In this document: piece by piece, positions 8,779 through 17,345 of the stretch
Numbering within the stretch: position 1 is the first letter of the stretch
Layout: every line of letters begins with the position of its first letter
Assembly (NCBI GenBank): GCA_965222425.1
Contig: CBDCTW010000001.1
Location: 1 to 64,000, forward strand
Reading direction: 5' to 3'
Origin: CBDCNP01 sp965222425
GTDB taxonomy: Bacteria > Acidobacteriota > Vicinamibacteria > Marinacidobacterales > DATDRI01
DNA length: 64,000 nt
The notes under the pieces: model-generated
What the model was told of the DNA's origin: nothing
What the model saw: the letters and a program-made list of their open reading frames with translations, nothing else
The model's database searches: none
Made by a program: the position numbers and the translations under genes

Positions 8779-10154
8779 ACAAAGTCCTATTAAGCGCTGG
8801 TTTGATCGCGTTCCTTCTTGCCGTCTTGCCAGCTCCGCCCCCGGATCCAGACGCGGAGCTCGCTGCTAAAGGGGAAGAAATGTTCTTCAACGAGACGTTC
8901 GATGGCAATGGCAGAACATGCTCGACTTGCCATCGCCCCGAAGACAATTGGCGGATTACACCGGCCTTCATTGCCACGTTGCCGGATGACGATCCGCTCT
9001 TTGTCCACGAGTTCGTCCCCGCACTGAAGGAGAACTTCGAAAAGCCGGAGCTCTTGCGGAAGTACGGTTTGATTCTGGGTAATCCGAACGGCTTTGGTCA
9101 CCTCGAAGATGACTACGTCATGCGCACCGCCCAATCGTTGCGCTCGGTCCGCACCTCGATTCAGGGTATGGAGTTCGAAGATGCCGAGAACCGACTCGAC
9201 TTCATGGGGCCGCTCACCGGATGGGCCGGCGACGGTGCACCCGGGGACGGAAGCCTCCGGTCTTTCGCTATTGGCGCCATCATGCAGCATATGCCCAAGA
9301 CCTTGAATCGCGAGCCCGGAGTCGATTTTCGCCGTCCCACCGAAGAGGAATTGGACGCGCTCGAGGCGTTCATGCTGACCCTCGGACGCCAGGAAGAACT
9401 GCAGCTCCCCCTACCGTTGAAGGGCGAGCTTGCCCTCCGCGGGCAGGAGCTCTTCATCGATAAGGACCAGAAGAACGGTCGTTGCAATGTCTGTCACTTC
9501 AACGGCGGGGCGTCGTCGCTCAGCGCGGTCGCGCTTTCGGATGGACGCATCGAGAACTTGGGCAGCATCGTCCATGCCACCGGAGAGGAGTTTGCGCCCG
9601 GTAAACCAACCAAGCTCATTCCGCTGGACGATGGTTTCGGCGACACGCACCAATTCAATATGCCTCCCGTCGTCGAAGCGGCCGACGCGGGCCCACTGTT
9701 TCACAGCGGCTTCGTAAGATCGGTCGAAGAAGCGGTGGATATCTATAACCTCGATACCTTCAAGAATGCCCCGGTGGGAATCGCACTGAGCAAGCGATTC
9801 GGCACCGATACGAGTTTGTCCGCGAGCCAAGTCCTTGCGATCGGCGCTTTTTTGAGGGTGATCAACGCACTCGAAAACATTCGAGAAACTACCCAGCTTC
9901 TGGAGACGAGCCTAGAAAAAGGTCTCTTCGAGAACGAGCGAGCGCGAGAGCTGGTCCGACGGGCAGGGTACGAAACGGAGGACGCAATCATCGTGCTGAA
10001 CGGAGTGAACCTCCATCCGATCGCCGTGGGGCGGTTGCGAAAGGCCGAGCGTCTCATCCACAAGGCCGGTGAGGCGCCTTTCTCGAGAGCAACTTTGACC
10101 CAAGACGCACTCGAAGAGCTCCAACGCGCGCGATCGATACTCATCGAATCATGA
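8775..10154 (+). CDS. Exported di-heme c-type cytochrome (MauG/cytochrome c peroxidase-like)
   Basis: 459 residues from the ATG that overlaps the previous stop. Residues 1-22 are a signal peptide (hydrophobic GLIAFLLAVLPA). Two heme c attachment motifs are visible: CSTCH at 49-53 and CNVCH at 237-241, the spacing seen in bacterial di-heme peroxidases and MauG-like proteins. The segment around RSVRTSIQGMEF and FNMPPVVEAADAGPLFHSG near 290 also fits. It would act in the periplasm, taking electrons from or passing them to quinoproteins such as the PQQ dehydrogenase two genes downstream. Whether it is a peroxidase or an electron-transfer/oxidase subunit cannot be told. Confidence 0.82.
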   Translation: MNKVLLSAGLIAFLLAVLPAPPPDPDAELAAKGEEMFFNETFDGNGRTCSTCHRPEDNWRITPAFIATLPDDDPLFVHEFVPALKENFEKPELLRKYGLILGNPNGFGHLEDDYVMRTAQSLRSVRTSIQGMEFEDAENRLDFMGPLTGWAGDGAPGDGSLRSFAIGAIMQHMPKTLNREPGVDFRRPTEEELDALEAFMLTLGRQEELQLPLPLKGELALRGQELFIDKDQKNGRCNVCHFNGGASSLSAVALSDGRIENLGSIVHATGEEFAPGKPTKLIPLDDGFGDTHQFNMPPVVEAADAGPLFHSGFVRSVEEAVDIYNLDTFKNAPVGIALSKRFGTDTSLSASQVLAIGAFLRVINALENIRETTQLLETSLEKGLFENERARELVRRAGYETEDAIIVLNGVNLHPIAVGRLRKAERLIHKAGEAPFSRATLTQDALEELQRARSILIES

Positions 10155-10684
10155 GAAATTCGGCTTGGCGGGCTACTGCTGTAGCGGCGTTCATCGCCGC
10201 AACGGGGATCTGCGTCGTGCCGCCGGTAAGGGCGGAAGAATACTCACCCTCGGACACCACGAAAGTCGTGATCCTGAGCTCGGGCACTCCGCTCCCCGAT
10301 CTCCACCGCCGTGGCCCGGCTGTTGCCGTGATCGCCAATGGTCGACCCTATATGATAACCATCTCGGGCGATACGGTTCCCTGTGAGGGCATCGAAACCG
10401 CGAGTCGGAACACGGACGTTTTGGTGCGTGAAGTTTACTGCATCGATGGGTTGAAGAACGCTCCCTGGGGCGGGGACGGCGTGGAGAGTAAAAAGAAGGC
10501 CATGAGTCTTTATCACACTTCCACCGAGGAGCTCGCTCAATTCTCCAACAAGGTCCGACCCGGCTTGCTAGTGCTGTATCACGAACAGAACTACACCGAT
10601 GACCCGGAAGCCAATGTCAAGGAAATCCGTCGATTTGGCTACTGCGGACCCGTGGTGTCGTCGAATGATCAGGATATCTTCTAG
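10151..10684 (+). pseudogene. Metallo-beta-lactamase-fold protein with its metal-binding core deleted
   Basis: 177 residues with a signal peptide (residues 1-28, cleavage near VRAEE). The N-terminal segment VVILSSGTPLPDLHRRGPAV is the first strand/loop of arylsulfatase-like MBL-fold hydrolases. After GRPYMI it jumps directly to TISGDTVPCEGIETASRNTD, the C-terminal half of the same fold. The section that should carry the HxHxDH zinc ligands is absent, by comparison with the intact MBL protein at 20200. The reading frame is preserved across the junction and the C-terminal YHTSTEELAQFSNKVRPGLLVLYHEQ is well kept. Either an in-frame deletion made a non-catalytic protein, or it is a young pseudogene. 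Overlaps its neighbours by 4 and 20 nt. Confidence 0.75.
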
Positions 10685-12590
10685 AGCCACGCTCGCGGTT
10701 TGTGTCACGGGGATAGTCGGTGCCTGCGCGGGATCGCCGCGGGACGTCGAGTGGCGAGCCTACGGCGCCGACAAAGCGAGCACCAAGTACGTAGCCCTCG
10801 ACCAAATCCATGCCGATAACGTCAACGAGCTTCGAATCGCGTGGCGCTGGGTTTCGTTCGAGAAAGAAGTGCTCGATGAGAATCCGGAGCTGTGGTCATG
10901 GGCCTACGAAGCGACGCCCCTCATGATCGATGGCGTTCTCTACACGAGCACTTCGTTGAGTCAAGTCGCCGCTATCGATGCGCGGACCGGTGAGACGCTC
11001 TGGTCTTTCGACCCGGAATCTTGGAGGAATGATACGCCCTCGAAGTGGTTCATCCACCGCGGCGTGGATTTGTGGAAGGGAAGAGTATTCATCGCGACCG
11101 GAGACGCGAATCTAATAGCGCTCGACGCGGAGACGGGCTTGCCGATCGAGGGGTTCGGTGAGAACGGGAGGATCGATTTGGTCAAGGGGCTACGCGGTTC
11201 CGATCGACGCGATGTTTATACGATGACCTCGCCATCGATCGTCTGCGGGAACGTGGTTGTGGTGGGGTCTTCGATGACCGACTTCGAACCCGGCACGAAG
11301 ATGCCGGTTGGAGACGTGAGGGGCTTCGATCCGGTGGCCGGCAAGGAGATATGGACGTTCCACTCTGTGCCGCAAGAGTCGGAGACCGGAGTCGAGACGT
11401 GGGAGGACGGGTCCTGGAAATCGACTGGCAACACCAACGTCTGGACATTGATGAGCTGCGACGAGGAACTCGGTTACGTTTACCTTCCCTTCGGCACACC
11501 GACCAACGATTTCTACGGGGGGCATCGCCATGGCGACAACTTGTTCGGCGAGGCGTTGGTGGCCCTCGATGCCGCGACCGGGAAGCGCGTGTGGCACTAC
11601 CAGATCGTTCACCATGGTCTTTGGGATTACGACCTTCCCGCCGCTCCTAACTTGGTCGACATTACCGTGCAAGGGAAAGAGGTCAAAGCCGTCGCACAAG
11701 TTACGAAGCAGGGCTTCACCTTCGTTTTCGATCGAGTAACCGGAGAGCCAGTCTGGCCAATCGAGGAGCGTCCCGTTCCGCAATCGACCGTTTCCGGCGA
11801 GAAGTCCTCTGCCACTCAGCCGTTTCCGACCAAGCCGCCGCCCTTCGAGCCGCAAGGCGTCAGGGCCGATAGGCTGATCGATTTCACTCCGGAGCTTCGC
11901 TCGGAAGGCGAAGCCATCTTGGAGCAATACGAATACGGTCCTTTGTACACCCCGCCGAGCGCACGGATGACGATGGTTTTGCCGGGTTGGGCGGGTGGTG
12001 CGAGCTGGGCGGGAGCCGCCTTTGATCCGGAAACGCAAGTGCTCTACGTTCCCTCTATCCTGTCCCCGACGGCCGTAAAGTTGATCGTGCCCGATCCTGA
12101 GCTCTCCGACATGAAACTCATGGGCAACGTATCGATGCCGAAGGGACCGCAGGGGCTTCCACTTTTCAAGCCACCGTACGCTCGGCTGACGGCCATCGAT
12201 CTGAGCACCGGTGAACGCAAGTGGGTGGCGACGCTTGGCAAGGGACCGATAGACCATCCAGCGCTCGAGGGGCTGGACTTGCCTCGATTGGGTTGGCCTC
12301 GTCGCGCTTTCCCGTTGGCGACGAAGACGTTGCTCTTCGTGGCTCAACAGGGTGACCGGAGCTCGCAGCGCACTCCGCAGGGGGACGTCGGTGGTTTGAA
12401 ACTGACCAACGTCGACTCCGCTCTCATGGCGTTCGACCCGAGTAACGGCAGATTGATCGCAGAAGTTCCGCTGCCCGGTAACGCCACCGGTGGGCCGATG
12501 TCTTACATGGTCGATGGCAAGCAGTACATCGTAGTCGCGATCGGCGGCGCGTCGGAGCCAGCGGAGCTGGTCGCCCTGAGCCTGCCGTGA
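10665..12590 (+). CDS. PQQ-dependent dehydrogenase lipoprotein (quinoprotein, eight-bladed propeller)
   Basis: 641 residues from the ATG at 10665, chosen because it gives a lipoprotein signal: a hydrophobic stretch then VGAC, with Cys at residue 21. The propeller shows the family's tryptophan-docking repeats: ATPLMIDGVLYTST near 85, AIDARTGETLWSFD, the HYQIVHHGLWDYDLPAAPNLVD segment near 310, and VLPGWAGGASWAGAAFDP near 440. The enzymes oxidise alcohols or sugars in the periplasm with PQQ and pass electrons to cytochromes or quinones. The di-heme cytochrome upstream is a plausible acceptor. It overlaps the truncated MBL gene by 20 nt. No cytochrome domain is fused. No PQQ biosynthesis genes are visible in the window. 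Confidence 0.88.
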   Translation: MIRISSRATLAVCVTGIVGACAGSPRDVEWRAYGADKASTKYVALDQIHADNVNELRIAWRWVSFEKEVLDENPELWSWAYEATPLMIDGVLYTSTSLSQVAAIDARTGETLWSFDPESWRNDTPSKWFIHRGVDLWKGRVFIATGDANLIALDAETGLPIEGFGENGRIDLVKGLRGSDRRDVYTMTSPSIVCGNVVVVGSSMTDFEPGTKMPVGDVRGFDPVAGKEIWTFHSVPQESETGVETWEDGSWKSTGNTNVWTLMSCDEELGYVYLPFGTPTNDFYGGHRHGDNLFGEALVALDAATGKRVWHYQIVHHGLWDYDLPAAPNLVDITVQGKEVKAVAQVTKQGFTFVFDRVTGEPVWPIEERPVPQSTVSGEKSSATQPFPTKPPPFEPQGVRADRLIDFTPELRSEGEAILEQYEYGPLYTPPSARMTMVLPGWAGGASWAGAAFDPETQVLYVPSILSPTAVKLIVPDPELSDMKLMGNVSMPKGPQGLPLFKPPYARLTAIDLSTGERKWVATLGKGPIDHPALEGLDLPRLGWPRRAFPLATKTLLFVAQQGDRSSQRTPQGDVGGLKLTNVDSALMAFDPSNGRLIAEVPLPGNATGGPMSYMVDGKQYIVVAIGGASEPAELVALSLP

Positions 12591-12649
12591 CACACACTCA
12601 CGCGGGTGTCAAACAAGGGTTGAGCTATGAATCAGCGTGGCCAGACGCC

Positions 12650-12674
12650 GGGGTCAGATCTAAAAATGTGACAC
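12650..12674 (+). repeat. Short dispersed repeat, copy 1
   Basis: A 25-bp element beginning GGGGTCAGATC and ending GACAC. It differs at three positions from a second copy at 14112-14136. Both copies are in the same orientation and bracket the amidohydrolase gene 12702-14096. A GTGTC triggers an inverted match to the terminal GACAC upstream of each copy (12606-12610 and 14098-14102). Extragenic, between a stop and a start. Confidence 0.7.
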
Positions 12675-12701
12675 CGATCCGTAAATGGGACAAGGGGGGG
12701 A

Positions 12702-14096
12702 ATGATGTCGAGAAGTCAACGTAACGTTTCGTTAGGGATCCTTTTCTTGGGCTTCGCGTTACGTGCTCTGCCCGGTGAAGCGGCACAAGCCGAGCGGCCT
12801 CTCGCGGTCAAAGCCGCACTGCTCTACGATGGAACCGGTGCCGAGCCCATCGCCGATGCGGTGGTGGTCGTTCGCGGCGGGGTCATCGAGTCAGTCGGTC
12901 GCGCGTCGGATGTAAAGATACCGTCGAACGTGGAGACGTTAGATCTCGGGGAAAACACCATCATGCCCGGGCTTTGGGATACGCACGGGCATCTCCGCTA
13001 CCGCTACGCCGGGGGAGGAGCGGTGGGGCGTCGTGCGCAGGCGGCGACGAACGCCGGGGCGCTGGGGATGCGGTTCACCAAGAACGCGCGGACCCAGCTT
13101 CTCTGCGGAATCACGACGATGCGAATGACGGGGGAGGTGCAGGGTCTGGACTTCGCCATCAAGCGTGCGATTGATTCCGGTATGATCGCCGGTCCCCGGA
13201 TAATCCCTTCGGGAGAAGGCATCACCGGTACCGGTGGCCACGGAGCGCCCTTCACTCTCGAGATCGACGGCCCCTGGGAAGCGGTGAAGATCGTCCGCAG
13301 AAACTTCGAGCACGAGGCGCGGGTGATCAAGCTGACGATGATGGATCTTTCTCCAACCACGAGTCAGCTTACCGTCGAAGAGGCAAAGGCCGCGGTCGAT
13401 GTCGCTCACGCCTCGGGCATCCCTGTAACTGCCCATTGTACAGGTAATTGGGGCTCCTCGATTCGCGTCGCCGTGGAAGCGGGGGTGGATAGCATCGAGC
13501 ATGCTCGACCGCTGAACGACGAGATCATTCAGCTCTTGAAGGATAACGGAACGGCAGTGAGTTTGACTCCACTCGTGTACATCGGTTTTCGTCCGACTCC
13601 GGAGTGGTGGCGCTACTTGGACCATGATGTGGAGAGGGGCGAGCAATGGATCAATTTCATGCGCGACATCATGATCACTTGGCGGCGTGAGCATCCCGAC
13701 TGGGAGAGGGAAGATCGTCCGTACGCCGATAACGAATCCAACCGGGCGAGTCGGGATCACTTCCCGGCGATCAAGAAGCGACAGGCCGATGTTTTGAAGG
13801 CGTTTCGGGCCGGCATCCCGATGAGCCTAGGGTTGGACACGATTTACGGAGGCATCACACTCAGCATGGAGTGGCTCGTGGAAGCCGGTATTCCGCTGAA
13901 GGACGTCATTCACATCGCCACCGGTTCGGCGGCGGAAATCAGCGGTTTCGATGATAGCGTCGGCACGCTCCGACCGGGGCGAGCGGCGGACATCATCTCC
14001 GTCGAGGGCGATCCCCGGGCCGACGTCCGGGCCCTTCATAGGATTCGATTGGTAATGAAGAGTGGAAAACGCTACGACACGCTTAGTTGGAACTGA
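12702..14096 (+). CDS. Exported amidohydrolase (Zn-dependent, imidazolonepropionase/prolidase-like)
   Basis: 464 residues beginning with a signal peptide (residues 1-28). Metal-site motifs are complete: DTHGHL with His95 and His97, the probable carboxylated Lys210 in VIKLTMMD, His245 in VTAHCTG, His267 in SIEHARP and catalytic Asp379 in GLDTIYGG. A purine-rich Shine-Dalgarno run (AAGGGGGGGAA) precedes the start. It is a close paralogue of the amidohydrolase at 15954 (same RMTGE, NWGSS/RWGSS and IEHARP blocks). A periplasmic hydrolase of an amide, lactam or dipeptide bond is likely; the substrate is not predictable. The gene sits between two copies of a short direct repeat. Confidence 0.88.
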   Translation: MMSRSQRNVSLGILFLGFALRALPGEAAQAERPLAVKAALLYDGTGAEPIADAVVVVRGGVIESVGRASDVKIPSNVETLDLGENTIMPGLWDTHGHLRYRYAGGGAVGRRAQAATNAGALGMRFTKNARTQLLCGITTMRMTGEVQGLDFAIKRAIDSGMIAGPRIIPSGEGITGTGGHGAPFTLEIDGPWEAVKIVRRNFEHEARVIKLTMMDLSPTTSQLTVEEAKAAVDVAHASGIPVTAHCTGNWGSSIRVAVEAGVDSIEHARPLNDEIIQLLKDNGTAVSLTPLVYIGFRPTPEWWRYLDHDVERGEQWINFMRDIMITWRREHPDWEREDRPYADNESNRASRDHFPAIKKRQADVLKAFRAGIPMSLGLDTIYGGITLSMEWLVEAGIPLKDVIHIATGSAAEISGFDDSVGTLRPGRAADIISVEGDPRADVRALHRIRLVMKSGKRYDTLSWN

Positions 14097-14111
14097 AAGT
14101 GTCAGGCGACA

Positions 14112-14136
14112 GGGGTCAGATCCCAAAATGCGACAC
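14112..14136 (+). repeat. Short dispersed repeat, copy 2
   Basis: Second copy of the 25-bp element at 12650-12674 (three mismatches), placed 15 nt after the amidohydrolase stop and 32 nt before the racemase start. A preceding GTGTC at 14098-14102 and the terminal GACAC could form the ends of a small stem. Confidence 0.7.
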
Positions 14137-14168
14137 TTGGAATCGATTAGTCTTTCGAGGAGGCCGAA

Positions 14169-14882
14169 ATGAGAATTAAAATTGTCAATCCGATCGTTCT
14201 CACCGGAACGGACTGGCTTTCGAAGATGGAAGAGGGCTACCGAGATGCCCACGATCCCGACACCGAGCTCGACTACGTCTTTCTCAAACAAGGTATCGGG
14301 TCTCCCGAACAACACTTTTGGGAAGACATTCAAATGACGTACGTGATCCAGGAAATCGAGAACACGGATCAGATGCGCTACGACGGTTTGATCGTCTTCT
14401 GCGCCGCCGACCCGGGAGTCGCAGCGGCTAGGGAATGGCTGGACATTCCGGTGGTCGGAGCCATGGAAACCTCGGTGGTGCTGGCGTGCCTCGTTGGTCG
14501 GAGCTTTACTTGGTTGGCTCCTCTCAGTCGGGGCCGAGGCTACATGATGGACAAGATCCGGCTGACCGGGCTCGAGGATCGCATGGCTTCGATTAGAGCG
14601 ATCGAAGTCCCGGTAGCAGAGTTCGAGAACGACAAGGCGCTCTTGGACAAAACCATCGACGAAGGACGGAAGGCGATCGAAGAAGATGGGGCTGACTCGC
14701 TAATCATCGGCTGTACGGGGTTGGTCGGCCTCGCCAGCGGGGCGCAAGAAGCGCTGGGCATCCCGGTGATCGATGCGGGAGTCGCGGCAATCCGCATGTG
14801 TGAGACGCTGGTCAAGATGGATTTGGCGCAGAGCAAGCGGGCCTTTCCGACACCGAGGAGCGAAATGGCAAGGCGTCTATGA
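14169..14882 (+). CDS. Asp/Glu/hydantoin racemase family protein
   Basis: 237 residues. The two-fold racemase fold is indicated by FCAADPGVAAAR near 79 and IGCTGLVGLA near 182. These hold the two cysteines that act as the acid/base pair in aspartate/glutamate and hydantoin racemases. No signal peptide, so cytoplasmic. A good ribosome site (GAGGAGG) lies a few bases before the ATG. The stop overlaps the next start (ATGA). With the HyuA/HyuB set upstream, a hydantoin racemase that supplies the enantiomer used by the hydantoinase is the most economical reading. Maleate isomerase-like activity is an alternative. Confidence 0.82.
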   Translation: MRIKIVNPIVLTGTDWLSKMEEGYRDAHDPDTELDYVFLKQGIGSPEQHFWEDIQMTYVIQEIENTDQMRYDGLIVFCAADPGVAAAREWLDIPVVGAMETSVVLACLVGRSFTWLAPLSRGRGYMMDKIRLTGLEDRMASIRAIEVPVAEFENDKALLDKTIDEGRKAIEEDGADSLIIGCTGLVGLASGAQEALGIPVIDAGVAAIRMCETLVKMDLAQSKRAFPTPRSEMARRL

Positions 14883-15951
14883 GATTTCGGACATTATTCG
14901 TCGCGCAGTACTTCGTTGCGGCGGTCGGGGTCACATCTGTTGCGGCGGGTGAGGGCGAGCTCGTTTACCAGAGTGTCTATAGTGACGCGCTGAAGAACAA
15001 TCTCTTGGGTGACCCCGCCTACCGGAGTGTCATCGTGTATCTTCCTCCTGGCTATCACGAGAGCGAAAAGCTGTATCCAGCCGTCTATCTGCTCCATGGC
15101 TACGACGATACGAATACCATCTGGCGAGATGGTTTCTTCCAGGGGTTCAACGTTCAGACCGTCATGGACCGGCTGATCCAGGAGGGAAAGATCCAGGAAA
15201 TGATTTTGGTGATGCCAGATGGGCGAAATGCGTACGGCGGGAGCTATTACATCAACTCCTCGGTTACGGGTAACTGGGGCGATTTCATCACCAAGGATCT
15301 GCTGGAGTTTATTGACGGGACGTATCGCACGCTACGCAGAAACGAGAGTCGCGGTATCGCGGGCCATTCGATGGGGGCTACGGGGCGATTTTCTTGGCCG
15401 CACGACATCCCGATGTCTACGCGGCGGCCTACGGACTGAGCGCTTGCTGTCTCAGCATGGAAGGGGATGTGACGGTGGCCAACCCCGAATGGGTCCCGAC
15501 GCTACGGCTTACGAAAAAAAAGGAGCTCGTGGGTGCGGGGATGTATCCCAACGCTTTTGTTTCCGTGGCGGCGGCGATGTCGCCCAATCCGTGGAACGAG
15601 CCGTTCCTGGTGGACTTTCCGTTCAAGCTAGCCAGCGGATCGGTCATTCCCGATGGAAAGGCTTACCAGGAGTGGATCGCGCGCTTCCCGGCGGAATCCA
15701 TGGATACGTTCGCGGGAGGGTTCGCTCGTTTGCGAGGCATCGGCTTCGATGTCGGCGATACCGATCCGATCACTCACATTCCGCTGGGTAGCCACACGTT
15801 GTCCAAGGCACTCTCCGCGCGAGGGATCGAGCATTTTTTAGAACAGTATCAGGGCGACCATACCAGTCGCATTGGCGAGAGACTCGAAAAGAAAGTATTG
15901 CCCTTCTTTTCCGAAACGCTCGTTTCCGACGACTCCGATAAGGAAAGTTAG
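14879..15951 (+). pseudogene. Exported esterase (alpha/beta hydrolase), frameshifted
   Basis: Two overlapping frames encode one protein of the esterase D/feruloyl-esterase type (IroE/Fes-like fold). The first (14879-15439) has a signal peptide, YLPPGYHESEKLYPAVYLLHGYDDT and GIAGHSMGA with the nucleophile Ser. The second (15394-15951) continues AARHPDVYAAAYGLSACC to the C-terminus. The switch is in the G run at 15373-15377. Adding one G restores GHSMGGYGAIFLAARHPDVY, the family's usual sequence. The repaired protein would have about 357 residues. Either a real 1-nt deletion or a homopolymer sequencing error. The gene overlaps the racemase by four bases. Confidence 0.8.
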
Positions 15952-15953
15952 GA

Positions 15954-17336
15954 ATGAAAATCAGAAACTTCGCATGCGTCGTTTTCTTCTTCTCACTCTC
16001 GATTTGCGCGGCCGCTCAAGAAAAAGTCATTGCGGTCAGGGCCGGTCAGATCATTGATGGAACCGGTGGTGCGCCCATTGAGAATGGAGTGGTCGTCGTG
16101 CGTGGCGACACGATCGAAGCGGTCGGTCCCGCTTCCCGTGTTACGATCCCGCCTGGCGCGGAAATCGTTGATTTAAAAGGAGAAACGCTCCTTCCTGGAC
16201 TGATCGACACTCACACTCATCTCAGTTTGCGGTACGGCATCGACGTCGGATCGGGTGTGGAAGGGCTTGTCGGGCAGCTCATGCAGCCGGATGCGATTCA
16301 GATGCTTCGTATCGTCCGAAACGCTCGCGTGCAATTGCTTTGTGGTGTCACGACCTCGCGAATGACCGGAGAAGCTCATTGGAACGATCTCCATTTGCGC
16401 AACGCGATCGGTGAAGGCATGGTTCCCGGTCCGCGTTTGATTCTGGGAGGACCGATCATCACCCCGACGGGCGGACACTTCGTCGACCCCAAGTATTGGG
16501 TTGATAGTCCCTGGGAGGCGAGGCGGCAAGTGAGAGAGAACTTCCACCACGGGGCGGAGTGGATCAAGGTGACGCTGATCGATCGCTCACCCGAAGCCAC
16601 GATGTTTACGCTCGAAGAGCTCAAGGCGTTGGTCGATGAGGCGCATCGTTTGGGGATCAAAGTCACCGTTCATGCCACCGGTCGCTGGGGCTCGTCGATG
16701 AAGACCGCCATTTTCGCCGGCGCAGACAACATCGAGCACGCTCGGCCGATGACGGACGAGATCATTCAAATGATGGTGGAGCACGGGACCACGATGAGCT
16801 TCACGCCGCTGGTTTATGTGGGCCTTCGTCCCGACAAGAGCACCTGGAGGTTTATGGACACTGGCGCCAAGTCACCCGGCGATTGGATCGACTACGGTCG
16901 GCAGCACTACTTCGACTATCGGAAAGAGAATCCGGACGTCGAAACCGTGGACCGTGATTATGAGGACAATGAAGCCAATCGTGCCGGGCGGGACTTCTTT
17001 CCGTCCATCCGGACGCAGCAGAGTCAAGCGCTCGCCGCCCATCGTGCGGGCGTCCCGCTCAGCCTGGGATTGGACACGCTTTATTACGGCGGGATCGGTA
17101 ACTCGATCGAGTTCCTGATCGAAGGAGGGTTTCCACCTATGGATGCGATTCGCGCCGCGACGGCGGTTGCCGCTCAGAATCTCGGTTACGGAGACCGCTT
17201 GGGAACATTGGAGGTTGGAAAGCGCGCGGATATGATCTCGCTCCGGGCCGATCCCTTGACCGAGCGCTGGGCATGGAACCGAGTCCATCTCGTGATGAAG
17301 GATGGCGTGCGTTACGACGGTTTGTCATGGAACTAG
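15954..17336 (+). CDS. Exported amidohydrolase
   Basis: 460 residues with a signal peptide ending near CAAAQ (residue 21). Zinc-site residues: DTHTHL (His87, His89), Lys205 in WIKVTLID, His240 in VTVHATG, His262 in NIEHARP and Asp in LGLDTLYYGG near 376. It begins two bases after the esterase stop. It is the nearest relative of the amidohydrolase at 12702 in the window, sharing RMTGE, LVYVGLRP and the final RYDGLSWN (RYDTLSWN in the other). The shared C-terminal end suggests duplication of the pair. Periplasmic amide or cyclic-amide hydrolase by family; substrate unknown. Confidence 0.88.
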   Translation: MKIRNFACVVFFFSLSICAAAQEKVIAVRAGQIIDGTGGAPIENGVVVVRGDTIEAVGPASRVTIPPGAEIVDLKGETLLPGLIDTHTHLSLRYGIDVGSGVEGLVGQLMQPDAIQMLRIVRNARVQLLCGVTTSRMTGEAHWNDLHLRNAIGEGMVPGPRLILGGPIITPTGGHFVDPKYWVDSPWEARRQVRENFHHGAEWIKVTLIDRSPEATMFTLEELKALVDEAHRLGIKVTVHATGRWGSSMKTAIFAGADNIEHARPMTDEIIQMMVEHGTTMSFTPLVYVGLRPDKSTWRFMDTGAKSPGDWIDYGRQHYFDYRKENPDVETVDRDYEDNEANRAGRDFFPSIRTQQSQALAAHRAGVPLSLGLDTLYYGGIGNSIEFLIEGGFPPMDAIRAATAVAAQNLGYGDRLGTLEVGKRADMISLRADPLTERWAWNRVHLVMKDGVRYDGLSWN

Positions 17337-17345
17337 GAGACTAAA

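Noticed and set aside
11190..12593. Antisense frame of 467 codons over the PQQ dehydrogenase
   Set aside because: Low-complexity Arg-rich product, no domain, entirely covered by the propeller enzyme.
12590..12701. Insertion sequence at the short repeat
   Set aside because: No transposase frame and no inverted ends of usual length; the repeat is only 25 bp.
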